From: Allocoprobacillus merdigallinarum
GTDB lineage: Bacteria > Bacillota_I > Bacilli_A > Erysipelotrichales > Coprobacillaceae
Length of the DNA stretch: 60,055 nt
NCBI GenBank assembly: GCA_019117525.1
Contig: DWZO01000049.1
Location: forward strand, 1 to 60,055
Reading direction: 5' to 3'
Made by a program: the position numbers and the translations under genes. Positions 17,039 to 26,230 of the stretch are shown here, one piece after another; the first letter of the stretch is position 1; every line of letters starts with the position of its first letter. The notes below the pieces were generated by a model. That model saw only the letters and a list, made by a program, of their open reading frames with translations, was not told where the DNA came from and made no database searches.

Positions 17039-18037
17039 ATGAAAGTTTTATTATATTTTGAAAATCAAAATCTGATTAGAAAATCGGGCATAGGAAGAGC
17101 ACTTAAACATCAAATCATAGCATTACAATCTCAAGGAATAGAATATACTTTAGATCCTCAAGAATCTTTTGATATTGCACATATCAACACAGTGGGAATT
17201 CAAAGTCAGTGGCTCATACAACGTTGTCATCAAATGCACAAAAAAGTCATTGTTCATGCGCATAGTACGGAAGAGGATTTTAAAAATTCATTTATTTTAT
17301 CAAATCAGATATCATCTCTATTTAGAAAACGATTAATGACAATCTATTCAAAAGCAGATTGTCTTATTACACCAACATCATATTCAAAGAAACTCATTAG
17401 TCATTATGTCAATAAAGATATACCAATATATGCTATAAGTAATGGTGTTGATATTGAAGAATATAATGATAATGAAGAGAGAATTCAATTGTTTAAACAA
17501 TATTTTCATCTTACTTCACAACAAAAAGTTATTATCTGTGTTGGCTTGTTTTTCCAAAGAAAAGGAATATTAGATTTTATTGAAATCGCTCAAAAACTCC
17601 CCCAATATACTTTTATATGGTTTGGAGATATCTCTTTATATACCATACCTCAACAAATTCGAAATGTGATTAAACATCATCCATCCAATGTGATTTTTCC
17701 TGGTTATATAACCGGTGATATTATTAAAGGTGCTTATTGTGGGGCAGATGCGTTTTTCTTCCCTAGTTATGAAGAAACAGAAGGAATAGTTGTTTTAGAA
17801 GCGTTGTCATCTTATCAACAGGTTATTTTGAGAGATATACCTGTTTATGAAGATTGGCTTATACATGGAAAGAATTGTTATAAATGAAAAGATAATGATG
17901 AGTTTATAGAATTGATACAAAATGTTGTAGAAAAGAAGCTTCCGTATTTAGGGAAAGAAGGGAGAAAAGTAGCTGAAGAACGTTCACTAGAAAGAGTAGG
18001 AAAACAACTTAAAACAGTATATCGCTCACTCCTTTGA
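17039..18037 (+). pseudogene. GT4 glycosyltransferase of glycolipid-synthase type, interrupted by TGA
   Basis: The first 282 codons encode a GT4 enzyme (GXGRAL donor start, HAHSTEEDF, SNGVD, and the EETEGIVVLE EX7E motif at about residues 245-254) resembling streptococcal LafB/CpoA-type glycosyl-diacylglycerol synthases. An in-frame TGA at 17885-17887 stops it just after NCYK. The same frame continues for 49 further codons (DNDEFIELIQ, EERSLERVGKQL) with the family's usual C-terminus to a TGA at 18035. A single nonsense change (for example GGA to TGA) explains this. The truncated product keeps the catalytic motifs but loses the last helices. Start ATG 17039, GGAAAGGTG upstream. Confidence 0.85.
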
Positions 18038-18085
18038 TGTGCTTAGGCACATCTTTTTGATTAAGGGTTGCATTTTGGATTTTAC

Positions 18086-18099
18086 CCATTGTACAATGG
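18086..18099. promoter_or_regulatory. Palindrome over a putative -10
   Basis: CCATTGTACAATGG is a perfect 14-bp palindrome. It includes TACAAT, which lies 18 bp after TTGCAT (18068-18073), so it may be an operator overlapping the promoter of the Cof/PLP operon. Confidence 0.45.
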
Positions 18100-18119
18100 T
18101 TAGAAGAGGGAGGAAAACG

Positions 18120-18941
18120 ATGAAAAATATAGATATGATTGTGATGGATATGGATGGGACATTGTTAACATCTCAACAAAAAATACTCCCATATACAAAA
18201 GATATTTTGATGAACCTTCAAAAACAGGGTGTAGCACTTGTTTTAGCAAGTGGCAGAGATATCAGTAGCTTAGAGTATTATGGGAAGCAGTTAGATATGG
18301 ATCAATATCCTCAAAGTGGATATATTGTTTTAAATGGATTAGAGATTTATAATTCAAAAAAAGAATGTCTGCATCGAGAACAAAGACTCACAAAAGATGA
18401 TTTAATGATTTTGAATGAAATAGCACAAACATCTTTCTTTGATATGATTATTTTCTTTGAAACGTGTTTATATATTTTTGATTATGGACATACAGGAATT
18501 ATGGAAGAACATTTTATTGATAGAGAAAGACATATAGTTGATGATATTCATGAAATACCAGAACATCTTTTTTCTACAATAAAGAAAGTTGCATTTGTAC
18601 AAAGTGAAACAATGATGAGTGAAAAAATACCAATTCTTCAAAAACAGATGTCTTCACGTTTTAGTATATGTAGAGTAGAAAAAGATTGGGTAGAAATTAA
18701 TCCTGCTCATGCTTCAAAAGGACAGGCTCTTTTAAAGTTAGCAGAAATTAAAAATATATCGTTAGAAAATATTATTGCATTTGGAAATGGTGAAAACGAT
18801 ATAGATATGTTAAAAATAGCAGGAACTGGCATAGCTATGGATAACTCTTTTGATACAGTAAAAGAAGTTGCAGATGCCATTTGTGAAGATAATGAACATG
18901 ATGGAATTGGAAAATATTTAGAGAGAGAAATAAAATGTTAG
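18120..18941 (+). CDS. Cof-type HAD-IIB phosphatase
   Basis: A 273-residue phosphatase with VMDMDGTLLTS at the start, LASGRDISS (motif II) and AFGNGENDIDML (motif IV). It likely dephosphorylates a sugar phosphate or cofactor phosphate. GAGGGAGG before 18120 fixes the start. Its end overlaps the PLP enzyme gene by 7 bases, so the two are translated together. Confidence 0.92.
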   Translation: MKNIDMIVMDMDGTLLTSQQKILPYTKDILMNLQKQGVALVLASGRDISSLEYYGKQLDMDQYPQSGYIVLNGLEIYNSKKECLHREQRLTKDDLMILNEIAQTSFFDMIIFFETCLYIFDYGHTGIMEEHFIDRERHIVDDIHEIPEHLFSTIKKVAFVQSETMMSEKIPILQKQMSSRFSICRVEKDWVEINPAHASKGQALLKLAEIKNISLENIIAFGNGENDIDMLKIAGTGIAMDNSFDTVKEVADAICEDNEHDGIGKYLEREIKC

Positions 18942-20092
18942 ATCAAGAGAATATTTGTTTATTAGTAGAAAAAAAACAAAGAGAATATAAGAGTGTTGCG
19001 CCTGAGATTGTGCAAACATCTTCATTTCAATTTGATGATTTTCAACACTATGTTGATGTTAATATGAATAAGAAAAGTGCTTATACATATACAAGGGGAG
19101 AAAACCCAACATTAACAATTCTAGAAGAGAAACTAGCTCAATTAGAAAAAGGAGAATGTGCTAAAGTTTTTGCTTCAGGAATGGGAGCAATCAGCGCCAC
19201 AATATTGAGCTTGGTTCAACAAAAGGATCATATTGTCATTGTGAATACTGTGTATGGATCAACTGTCAAATTCATTCAAAATCTTGAACGTTTTGGTGTT
19301 GAAAGTACAAAAATTGATGTATCTTCTACTGAAGATATATTTGCTTTTGTTAAGGAGAATACAAAAATGATTTATTTTGAAAGTCCTTCTTCTCAAAAGT
19401 TTGAAATGCTTGATTTAGAGATGATCAGTCAATTTGCGAAACAAAGAAATATTATCACAGTTATTGATAATACATGGGCAACACCATTATTTCAAAATCC
19501 TTTGGTGCATGGAATTGATATTGTTATACATTCTTGTTTAAAATATATTGGAGGACATAGTGATTTGGTTGGTGGTGTTGTCATTTCTAATCAAAAATAT
19601 ATACACGAAATCAATGAATTTGGTCAAATCTTTTTAGGAGCAACAATGTCCCCAATGAATGCTTGGTTAGCATTAAGAGGATTACGAACATTGCCTGTTC
19701 GTTTAAAATCTCAAGAACAAAGTGTTAAACAGATGATACAATTTTTACAACAAAGTCCATATGTTAAAAAAATATATCATCCTATGGTTCATACATCTAC
19801 TGATTTAACAGATAAGTATTTAAAGGGATATGGAAGTTTATTAAGTTTTGTGTTAAAAGATGCAACCCCAGATGTTATTGAAAGATTTGTTGATTCTTTA
19901 AAACATTTTACTTTGGCCTATAGTTGGGGTGGCTTTGAAAGTTTAGTTATGCCTGTATGGAAAGGAAGCAACGAGGAAGAATTGAAAAAAAGAGGCTTAG
20001 ATATTGGACATATCAGAATGTATATTGGATTAGAAGAAGTAGAACTTCTTATAGAAGATTTACAAAATGCTTTCAATCATGCCTACAAATAA
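18935..20092 (+). CDS. Cys/Met metabolism PLP-dependent enzyme
   Basis: A 385-residue member of the cystathionine gamma-synthase/gamma-lyase/methionine gamma-lyase family. The PLP lysine is K203 in HSCLKYIGGHSD; the tyrosine/arginine pair of YTYTRGENPT and the SGMGAISAT phosphate loop are present. It performs beta/gamma replacement or elimination on sulphur amino acids in the cytoplasm. Sequence alone does not separate synthase from lyase. It overlaps the upstream Cof gene by 7 bases and ends at a strong terminator. Confidence 0.92.
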   Translation: MLDQENICLLVEKKQREYKSVAPEIVQTSSFQFDDFQHYVDVNMNKKSAYTYTRGENPTLTILEEKLAQLEKGECAKVFASGMGAISATILSLVQQKDHIVIVNTVYGSTVKFIQNLERFGVESTKIDVSSTEDIFAFVKENTKMIYFESPSSQKFEMLDLEMISQFAKQRNIITVIDNTWATPLFQNPLVHGIDIVIHSCLKYIGGHSDLVGGVVISNQKYIHEINEFGQIFLGATMSPMNAWLALRGLRTLPVRLKSQEQSVKQMIQFLQQSPYVKKIYHPMVHTSTDLTDKYLKGYGSLLSFVLKDATPDVIERFVDSLKHFTLAYSWGGFESLVMPVWKGSNEEELKKRGLDIGHIRMYIGLEEVELLIEDLQNAFNHAYK

Positions 20093-20114
20093 ATATCTTT
20101 GTTATATGATATAG

Positions 20115-20159
20115 AAAAGGAATTGAAATAAACTGCTTGCGTATTTCAATTCCTTTTTC
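20115..20159. terminator. Strong bidirectional terminator
   Basis: 16-bp perfect arms (AAAAGGAATTGAAATA with TATTTCAATTCCTTTT) around an 11-base loop, between the PLP enzyme gene and the convergent MBL gene. Confidence 0.92.
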
Positions 20160-20161
20160 TA

Positions 20162-20962
20162 TTAAATGTTAATAATATTTAAATCATCAGGAATCCATAT
20201 ATTTCCCTGGAAATATTGTTTGGCTTCTTGCATGTAGAGAGAATGACGTTGTTTGATATTTTTATCTTCAGTGTGATACAAAAGAAGATTTTGAATATTT
20301 AAAGACTGAGCTAATTGACAGGCATCTTTCACTGTCGAATGATGTTTTTCATAAGGATGAAAAACATCAGCTTCACTATGTAAACAAAAAGCTTCATGAA
20401 GTAACCAATCACTATTTTGAATATAAGATTCATTGATTTGATGACATGGTTCATCTCCACAACAAGATAACTTTTTATTGTGATCTAATTGCATTTGAAA
20501 ACCAAATTGTTTTGTTTTTGTAGAATGAATATCAAAAAAAGTGACTTGATGATTGATAATCATATGACTATCATGATCTTGAATTTCAATCAAGTGAATG
20601 CGTTTGTTAATAAATTGTGTATGCTTTGCTTCTAAAACCAGATGAATCATTTGCATGATAATATCAATAAGTTCTTTATGAGCATATATACGCACTTCAC
20701 CTTGATATTTTCCTTGACTCATATGTTGACCTATCATACGAATCATCCAGATAATTCCCATCAGATGATCAATATGTTTATGTGTCACAAAGATATCTTT
20801 AATATCCTGCCAATTAATATGCGCTTTTTCTAGCTGTGATAAAAGGGTATTTCCGCCACCACCATCAACTAAGAAATATTGATTTTGATTTTCAAATACA
20901 AAACAGGTATTATAACACTTTGTTACTAAAGCATTTCCTGTACCTAGCATAATTAATTTCAT
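20162..20962 (-). CDS. MBL-fold metallohydrolase, RNase Z-like
   Basis: A 266-residue metallo-beta-lactamase fold protein with the HxHxDH zinc motif (H61-K-H63-I-D65-H66), a GTGNA start and later metal ligands (CCGDEPC and HEAF regions). The layout resembles RNase Z-type hydrolases, but it is shorter and lacks an obvious tRNA exosite arm. The substrate is uncertain. Convergent with the PLP enzyme; GGAGG lies just upstream of the ATG. Confidence 0.87.
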   Translation of the reverse strand: MKLIMLGTGNALVTKCYNTCFVFENQNQYFLVDGGGGNTLLSQLEKAHINWQDIKDIFVTHKHIDHLMGIIWMIRMIGQHMSQGKYQGEVRIYAHKELIDIIMQMIHLVLEAKHTQFINKRIHLIEIQDHDSHMIINHQVTFFDIHSTKTKQFGFQMQLDHNKKLSCCGDEPCHQINESYIQNSDWLLHEAFCLHSEADVFHPYEKHHSTVKDACQLAQSLNIQNLLLYHTEDKNIKQRHSLYMQEAKQYFQGNIWIPDDLNIINI

Positions 20963-21088
20963 AGAAAACCTCCATTTCTTTTTTGATTGTACATAAATGA
21001 GAATCTTGAATCAAGATATTTTTTCGTTGGATTTATATGGATTTTCAAAGAAGAGAAATGATATAATGATGGCAAGGAGAATGATAAA

Positions 21089-21892
21089 ATGAAAATAGTT
21101 TTCTTTGATATTGATGGAACTTTAATAAATGCTCAAGAAGGTATGATGCAACCTCGTCATCAAACAAAACAGGTTTTAAAAGATTTTCAGAAACAAGGCA
21201 ATAAGATCGTTATTGCTTCAGCAAGAGGCGCTATCCCTGAAGGATTAAAAGATATTCCATTTGATGGTTATGTTTTATGTGATGGACATTATATCATTTA
21301 TAATAATGAGATTCTGGTTGATGAAGTTTTAACAACTCCAGAAATACAAAAACAAATGGAAGTTTATCAAAAATATCAAGGGCGACCTATGTTTTATGGA
21401 CATCATGGAGAATGGTGTGATTGTTTGGATGATGAATTGATCGTTAAACATCGTGTAATGTTTCAGGGAACAGATCAAAGACCTGAGAATGTAGTAGAAA
21501 GATATGAGGCTCAGGATGTAGATGCTATCAGTTGCTGTGTTTTGTTTGAAACAGTGGAACAAATGTGGAAAGCATATCATGAATTAGAAAATGACATGAC
21601 AATTGTTGCTTATGATCATGGATTGATTCGTATGGATGTTTATCATAAGGGATTTAAAAAAGGAACAGCCTGTAAGTATTTATATCAAAAATTAGGAATT
21701 GATCAAAAAGATACTTATGCTTTTGGTGATGGAGTGAATGATATGGAGATGTTTGAGTTGGTTGGACATGGTATTGCGATGGGAAATGCAGTAGATCGTT
21801 TAAAAAACATTGCAGAATTTGTTACTGATTATGTTGATTGTGCAGGTATTGATAAAGCATTTTATAAATATTTTGGAAAGGATCTATCATAA
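21089..21892 (+). CDS. Cof-type HAD-IIB phosphatase
   Basis: A 267-residue phosphatase with FFDIDGTLINA (D7, D9), IASARGA and AFGDGVNDMEMF. The TAATG junction at 21890-21894 couples it to the downstream esterase gene. AAGGAG lies upstream of the ATG and a TATAAT -10 is near 21060. The substrate is unknown. Confidence 0.92.
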   Translation: MKIVFFDIDGTLINAQEGMMQPRHQTKQVLKDFQKQGNKIVIASARGAIPEGLKDIPFDGYVLCDGHYIIYNNEILVDEVLTTPEIQKQMEVYQKYQGRPMFYGHHGEWCDCLDDELIVKHRVMFQGTDQRPENVVERYEAQDVDAISCCVLFETVEQMWKAYHELENDMTIVAYDHGLIRMDVYHKGFKKGTACKYLYQKLGIDQKDTYAFGDGVNDMEMFELVGHGIAMGNAVDRLKNIAEFVTDYVDCAGIDKAFYKYFGKDLS

Positions 21893-22704
21893 TGGCATTA
21901 GTACAAGTTGATTTTTTCTCAGAAAAGTTAATGCGCACAGTCACAATTAATGCTATTATTCCTGTTGATAAAAAGTTAAACCAGCCAAATAAAAAATTCA
22001 AAACATTATACTTATTACATGGGATTTTTGGAAATTATACAGATTGGGTATGTGGTACACGTATTCAAAGGTGGGCACAGGATCATGATTTAGCTGTTAT
22101 TATGCCTTCAGGAGAGAATAAATTTTATGTTGATAATGAAAACTCCCATGAATATTATTCACAATTTATTGGTGAAGAACTTGTTTCTATCACAAGAGCC
22201 ATGTTCCCTTTATCACAACGTCGAGAAGATACATTTATTGCAGGGTTGTCTATGGGTGGATATGGAGCTATTATCAATGGACTCAAATATTATCAGACAT
22301 TTGGTTATATTGCCGCATTGTCTTCAGCGTTATTGATTGACACTTTTATTAATGCTAAGGAGGGTGACGACGTACCTTATATGTATAAAAGAAGTTATTT
22401 AACTTCTGTTTTTGGTGATTTACATAAGTTAAAAGGAAGTGACAAAGATTATAAGGCACTGATTCAAAATATGGCTATAAAAGATGTGCCTGCGATATAT
22501 ATGGCATGTGGCACTGATGATTCACTGATTAAAGAAAATCGTGATTACCGTGATTTTTTACTTCAACAGGGAATCAATGTCACTTATGAAGAAGGACCAG
22601 GTGCGCATGAATGGGATTTTTGGGATCGTTATATTGAACGTGTTTTAGAATGGTTACCACTTGATAAGAAGAATGAAGGAATCAGCAGTGGTCATATAGA
22701 ATAA
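21892..22704 (+). CDS. Alpha/beta-hydrolase, tributyrin/acetyl esterase family
   Basis: A 270-residue esterase of the D-type esterase/EstA family. The catalytic serine is S120 in GLSMGGYG, with an Asp in CGTDDSL and a His in GAHEWDFWD; the oxyanion-hole segment is LLHGIFGNYTDW. No signal peptide, so cytoplasmic. It may deacylate short-chain esters, including acetylated sugars (family knowledge). One-base overlap with the Cof gene upstream; its own terminator follows. Confidence 0.92.
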   Translation: MALVQVDFFSEKLMRTVTINAIIPVDKKLNQPNKKFKTLYLLHGIFGNYTDWVCGTRIQRWAQDHDLAVIMPSGENKFYVDNENSHEYYSQFIGEELVSITRAMFPLSQRREDTFIAGLSMGGYGAIINGLKYYQTFGYIAALSSALLIDTFINAKEGDDVPYMYKRSYLTSVFGDLHKLKGSDKDYKALIQNMAIKDVPAIYMACGTDDSLIKENRDYRDFLLQQGINVTYEEGPGAHEWDFWDRYIERVLEWLPLDKKNEGISSGHIE

Positions 22705-22708
22705 GATG

Positions 22709-22732
22709 AAGAAAGGTGATCCTTTCTTTTTC
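22709..22732 (+). terminator. Intrinsic terminator
   Basis: AAGAAAGG, TGAT loop, CCTTTCTT, then T-run. Confidence 0.8.
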
Positions 22733-22763
22733 TTGACCTAAAGTTAACTTTAGGGTGTATAAT
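22733..22763 (+). promoter_or_regulatory. MerR-type promoter with perfect 18-bp palindrome
   Basis: A TTGACC -35 and a TATAAT -10 are spaced 19 bp apart. The spacer holds CCTAAAGTTAACTTTAGG (22737-22754), a perfect palindrome. This is the architecture of promoters twisted open by MerR-family activators such as AdhR-type aldehyde sensors (family knowledge). It drives the aldo/keto reductase. Confidence 0.8.
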
Positions 22764-22788
22764 AAACAATTGAGTAGGAGGAAATGAT

Positions 22789-23910
22789 ATGACAAAGAAA
22801 TTAGGTTTTGGATTAATGAGATTACCATCACTTGATGAAAACGATCCTTCAAAGATTGATATTGAACAAGTGAAACAAATGGTAGATACTTTTATAGAAA
22901 ATGGATTTACTTATTTTGATACAGCGTGGATGTATTGTGGATTTAATAGTGAAAATGCAACGAGAGAGGCATTAGTGAAACGTCATGATCGTCAGACTTA
23001 TACACTTGCTACAAAATTACATTCAGGTTTTATTCAGACAAAAGAAGATAGAGATAAAATCTTTAATGAACAGTTAAAGAAAACTGGGGTAGAATACTTT
23101 GATTATTATCTTTTACACGATATTAATACACATAGTATTGAAACATATGAAAAGCTTGATTGTTTTACATGGATTCAAGAAAAGAAAAAACAAGGATTGG
23201 TTAAAACTATTGGATTTTCATTCCATGATGGACCAGAATTACTAGAAAAGGTATTACAGGAACATCCAGAATTTGAATTTGTTCAATTACAAATTAATTA
23301 TTTAGATTGGGATAGTGTAGGTGTTCAATCTCGTCAATGTTATGAGGTGGCAACAAAATATCATAAACCTGTTATTGTGATGGAACCTGTTAAAGGTGGA
23401 ACATTAGCGAAGGTTCCTGAAAAAGTTGAAAATATGTATAAAGAATATCATCCAGATATGTCAGTACCTTCATGGGCTATTCGTTTTGCGGCAAGTCTTG
23501 ATAATGTCATGATGGTATTAAGTGGGATGTCTAATATGGCTCAATTAGAAGATAATATAAGCTATATGAAAGATATGCAGCCACTTCATGATGATGAATA
23601 TCAATTAATTCGTCAGGCTGTTGATATTATTAATTCTACGATTGCTATTCCATGTACAGGATGTTCATATTGTACAGAAGGATGTCCAATGCATATAGCT
23701 ATTCCTAAATATTTCTCATTATATAATGCTGATTTACAGGAAGTAGAAGAAAAAGGATGGACACCTCAAGGTGAATACTACAATAACTTGACAAAGACTT
23801 TTGGTAAAGCAAGTGAATGTATTGGATGTGGGCAATGTGAAAATGTATGTCCACAACATTTACCAATTATTGAAGACTTACAAAAAGTAGCACAGCATTT
23901 TGAAAAATAA
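22789..23910 (+). CDS. Aldo/keto reductase with C-terminal [4Fe-4S] ferredoxin domain
   Basis: A 373-residue fusion. Residues 1-275 form an aldo/keto reductase barrel (GFGLMRLP start, FDTAWMY, VIVMEPVKGG, LSGMSNM). The C-terminus has two cysteine clusters, CTGCSYCTEGCP and CIGCGQCENVCP, as for two iron-sulphur clusters. Such fusions occur widely in anaerobes and probably reduce carbonyls with electrons from ferredoxin or NAD(P)H. A paralogue is at 58231. Driven by the MerR-type promoter, suggesting aldehyde or electrophile induction (inference). Confidence 0.95.
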   Translation: MTKKLGFGLMRLPSLDENDPSKIDIEQVKQMVDTFIENGFTYFDTAWMYCGFNSENATREALVKRHDRQTYTLATKLHSGFIQTKEDRDKIFNEQLKKTGVEYFDYYLLHDINTHSIETYEKLDCFTWIQEKKKQGLVKTIGFSFHDGPELLEKVLQEHPEFEFVQLQINYLDWDSVGVQSRQCYEVATKYHKPVIVMEPVKGGTLAKVPEKVENMYKEYHPDMSVPSWAIRFAASLDNVMMVLSGMSNMAQLEDNISYMKDMQPLHDDEYQLIRQAVDIINSTIAIPCTGCSYCTEGCPMHIAIPKYFSLYNADLQEVEEKGWTPQGEYYNNLTKTFGKASECIGCGQCENVCPQHLPIIEDLQKVAQHFEK

Positions 23911-23934
23911 AAGTCAGCATTAGCTGGCTTTTTG
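23911..23934 (+). terminator. Intrinsic terminator
   Basis: GTCAGC, ATTA loop, GCTGGC (one wobble), then T-run. Confidence 0.75.
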
Positions 23935-24046
23935 CATGTATTCATATTCAAATAAAAAGTGAATAAAATATTGTAAATCATATTTATGTATAAGATATGA
24001 TTTTTATGATATATTGAATTGATATAAAAGAAGAAAGGAGAAAAGT

Positions 24047-24742
24047 ATGAAAAAGAGAATTGGAATAACATGTAGTGAAGAACTACAAAATGATAAATAT
24101 ATACATTTTATTAAACAAGATTATTTACAGGCTATTATTGTAACACAAGGAATCCCAGTTTTATTGCCGCCTGTTCCTATTGAAGATATAGATATGCAAT
24201 TAGATATGATTGATGGTTTAATGATTATTGGTGGTTGTGATGTCAATCCATTACTCTATCATGAAAATCCATTACCTTTATTAGGGGAAACAGATTATCC
24301 TAGAGATTTATATGAGATTGCCTTGATAAAAAAAGCAACACAAAAAAATATACCTATTTTTGGTGTATGTCGAGGACTTCAAGTAATCAATGTAGCTTTT
24401 GGTGGAACGCTTTATCAAGATTTATCTTATGCTCCACAGAAAATACTTTTACATTCTCAAAAAGAAAGAAGAGAATGTGCAAGTCATACAATAAACATTC
24501 AAGAAAATAGTTTTTTATATCCTATCTTTCAAGATAGAGGATATGTGAACAGTTTTCATCATCAAGCTATTGATCAATTAGGAAAGGGATTAAAAGCTGT
24601 CGCATACAGTGAAGATCAGATGATTGAAGCTATTGAACATATATCTTTACCGATTACAGCAGTTCAATTTCATCCTGAAGATATGTGTAAAACTGATCAA
24701 AAAATGCAGGAGATTTTTAATCGGTTTGTCGCCAAATGTTAA
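24047..24742 (+). CDS. Gamma-glutamyl-gamma-aminobutyrate hydrolase family (peptidase C26)
   Basis: A 231-residue class-I glutamine-amidotransferase-like hydrolase. The nucleophile is C108 in FGVCRGLQ, with the His in QFHPED near the C-terminus and the GGCDVNPLLY segment typical of PuuD-like enzymes. It hydrolyses gamma-glutamyl amide bonds; the natural substrate here is not known. AAAGGAG lies upstream of the ATG. Monocistronic. Confidence 0.92.
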   Translation: MKKRIGITCSEELQNDKYIHFIKQDYLQAIIVTQGIPVLLPPVPIEDIDMQLDMIDGLMIIGGCDVNPLLYHENPLPLLGETDYPRDLYEIALIKKATQKNIPIFGVCRGLQVINVAFGGTLYQDLSYAPQKILLHSQKERRECASHTINIQENSFLYPIFQDRGYVNSFHHQAIDQLGKGLKAVAYSEDQMIEAIEHISLPITAVQFHPEDMCKTDQKMQEIFNRFVAKC

Positions 24743-24834
24743 TGCTTTTTAAGCATTGTTGACAATAAAAAATAGGTATTAGATATTTTTGTTTGGTGGA
24801 TATATAATAGAAGCAGATAGGAGGTTAGAAGAGT

Positions 24835-25230
24835 ATGAAAGATGTTAAAACATTATTTCCCGTTGGAGAAGAAAATACAGCGTTTGCTCAATATTTTATT
24901 GGTCAAAGTTATTTACAGCCCCTTGCTGAAAGTTTACCAGTAAGTCATGTCACATTCGAACCAGGTTGTCGCAATAATTGGCATATTCATCATAAAGGTG
25001 GACAAATTCTACTGGTTACTGATGGTAGAGGATGGTATCAGGAATGGGGGAAACCTGCTAGGGAATTAAAACCAGGTGATACTGTGGATATTCCTCCAGA
25101 AGTGAAACATTGGCATGGTGCTGCTAAAGATAGCTGGTTTGCACATATTGCAATTTCTGTACCAGCAGAAGGGGCTTCTAATGAATGGTTAGAACCAGTA
25201 AGTGACGAAGAATACAATGAGTTAAAATAA
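24835..25230 (+). CDS. Cupin domain protein
   Basis: A 131-residue single-domain cupin. The metal-binding motif 1 is WHIHHKGGQILLV...E and motif 2 is PGDTVDIPPEVKHWHGA, giving the usual His/His/Glu/His ligand set. Proteins of this shape are often found with carboxymuconolactone decarboxylase-like or redox genes. The LysR gene convergent with it and the EFR1 ferredoxin gene beyond may be functionally related. The substrate is unknown. Confidence 0.9.
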   Translation: MKDVKTLFPVGEENTAFAQYFIGQSYLQPLAESLPVSHVTFEPGCRNNWHIHHKGGQILLVTDGRGWYQEWGKPARELKPGDTVDIPPEVKHWHGAAKDSWFAHIAISVPAEGASNEWLEPVSDEEYNELK

Positions 25231-25241
25231 ATATGATATTG

Positions 25242-25290
25242 AAAAGGATGAAATGAATTCCGTTATTTAGGAACTATTTCATCCTTTTTT
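25242..25290. terminator. Bidirectional terminator
   Basis: AAAAGGATGAAAT and ATTTCATCCTTTT arms between the convergent cupin and LysR genes. Confidence 0.88.
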
Positions 25291-26128
25291 ATAGATGATA
25301 TAATAAAGTTCTTAATTGAGATTCGTTTTCTCTAAGATACCAGCAGTAGAACGTCGCATGTGACTGGGCATCTGAAATAGGAATAATCACTCTATTTTGA
25401 GGCATGATTTCAGTTTTCATAACATAGTCAGATGTAAATGAAGGTAATGTAGACAGTTCTACCAAATCATAGAAAACAGAACGATCGTTTTGAATCAGAA
25501 ATTTTGTATGGGGCATTGTTTTTTTATGCATATCATTCCAAAAACCAATATTTGACATTAATAACATTTTCTCTCCATCCATTTCCTTTAATGAGATGGA
25601 TTTTTTATGAGCTAAAGGGTGATTTAAAGGTAAAGAAAAAAATAATTGTTCTTCCATAAATGGAATACTTTCAATCTGTTCATCTTCTATGTCATAAGGC
25701 ATGATAATGATTGTATAGTCTTTTTCCTTTAGACCTTTGATTAAGATATGCATATCTTTAATTTCTGTTAATAATGTTCTTTGAGGATAGAACTGTGAAA
25801 ATTTACGACTTAAATATGATAATGGTGCTGGCGCACATGAACCAATCGCAAAAGTATGTAGTTTTCTATCAAAATCTACAAGTTGTTTTTTCATATCTTT
25901 TGTATCATCTAAAATACGTTTTGCTAGAGAAACAGCTAATAGACCTGTTTCATTAAAAGTAATTTTATTTTTAGTTCTGTTAAATAAATTGACTTCTAAC
26001 TCTTCTTCTAATTTTTGCATAGAACGTGTTAAAACAGGTTGTGATATATGAAGCTGTTTAGCTGCCTTGGATAATGTCTGACATTCTTGAAATGTAACTA
26101 AATGTTGTAGTTGTTCTAATTCTATCAT
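25289..26128 (-). CDS. LysR family transcriptional regulator
   Basis: A 279-residue LysR-type regulator: an N-terminal HTH (LQHLVTFQECQTLSKAAKQL, then ISQPVLTRSMQKLE) and a C-terminal periplasmic-binding-like effector domain. It is divergent from the EFR1 ferredoxin gene with a 102-bp gap and convergent with the cupin gene, so either could be its target. GAGG lies upstream of the ATG. Confidence 0.92.
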   Translation of the reverse strand: MIELEQLQHLVTFQECQTLSKAAKQLHISQPVLTRSMQKLEEELEVNLFNRTKNKITFNETGLLAVSLAKRILDDTKDMKKQLVDFDRKLHTFAIGSCAPAPLSYLSRKFSQFYPQRTLLTEIKDMHILIKGLKEKDYTIIIMPYDIEDEQIESIPFMEEQLFFSLPLNHPLAHKKSISLKEMDGEKMLLMSNIGFWNDMHKKTMPHTKFLIQNDRSVFYDLVELSTLPSFTSDYVMKTEIMPQNRVIIPISDAQSHATFYCWYLRENESQLRTLLYHL

Positions 26129-26230
26129 ATGAGGACCTCACTATTCTATTTCATTATAGCAGATTTCCATATTGATATTGTACAAAAACAATAAAAATGC
26201 TTACAATATCATTGGGAAGAAGGTAGAAAC

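Noticed and set aside
22127..22336. Plus-strand frame inside the esterase gene
   Set aside because: Overlaps the catalytic serine region in another frame with no ribosome site.
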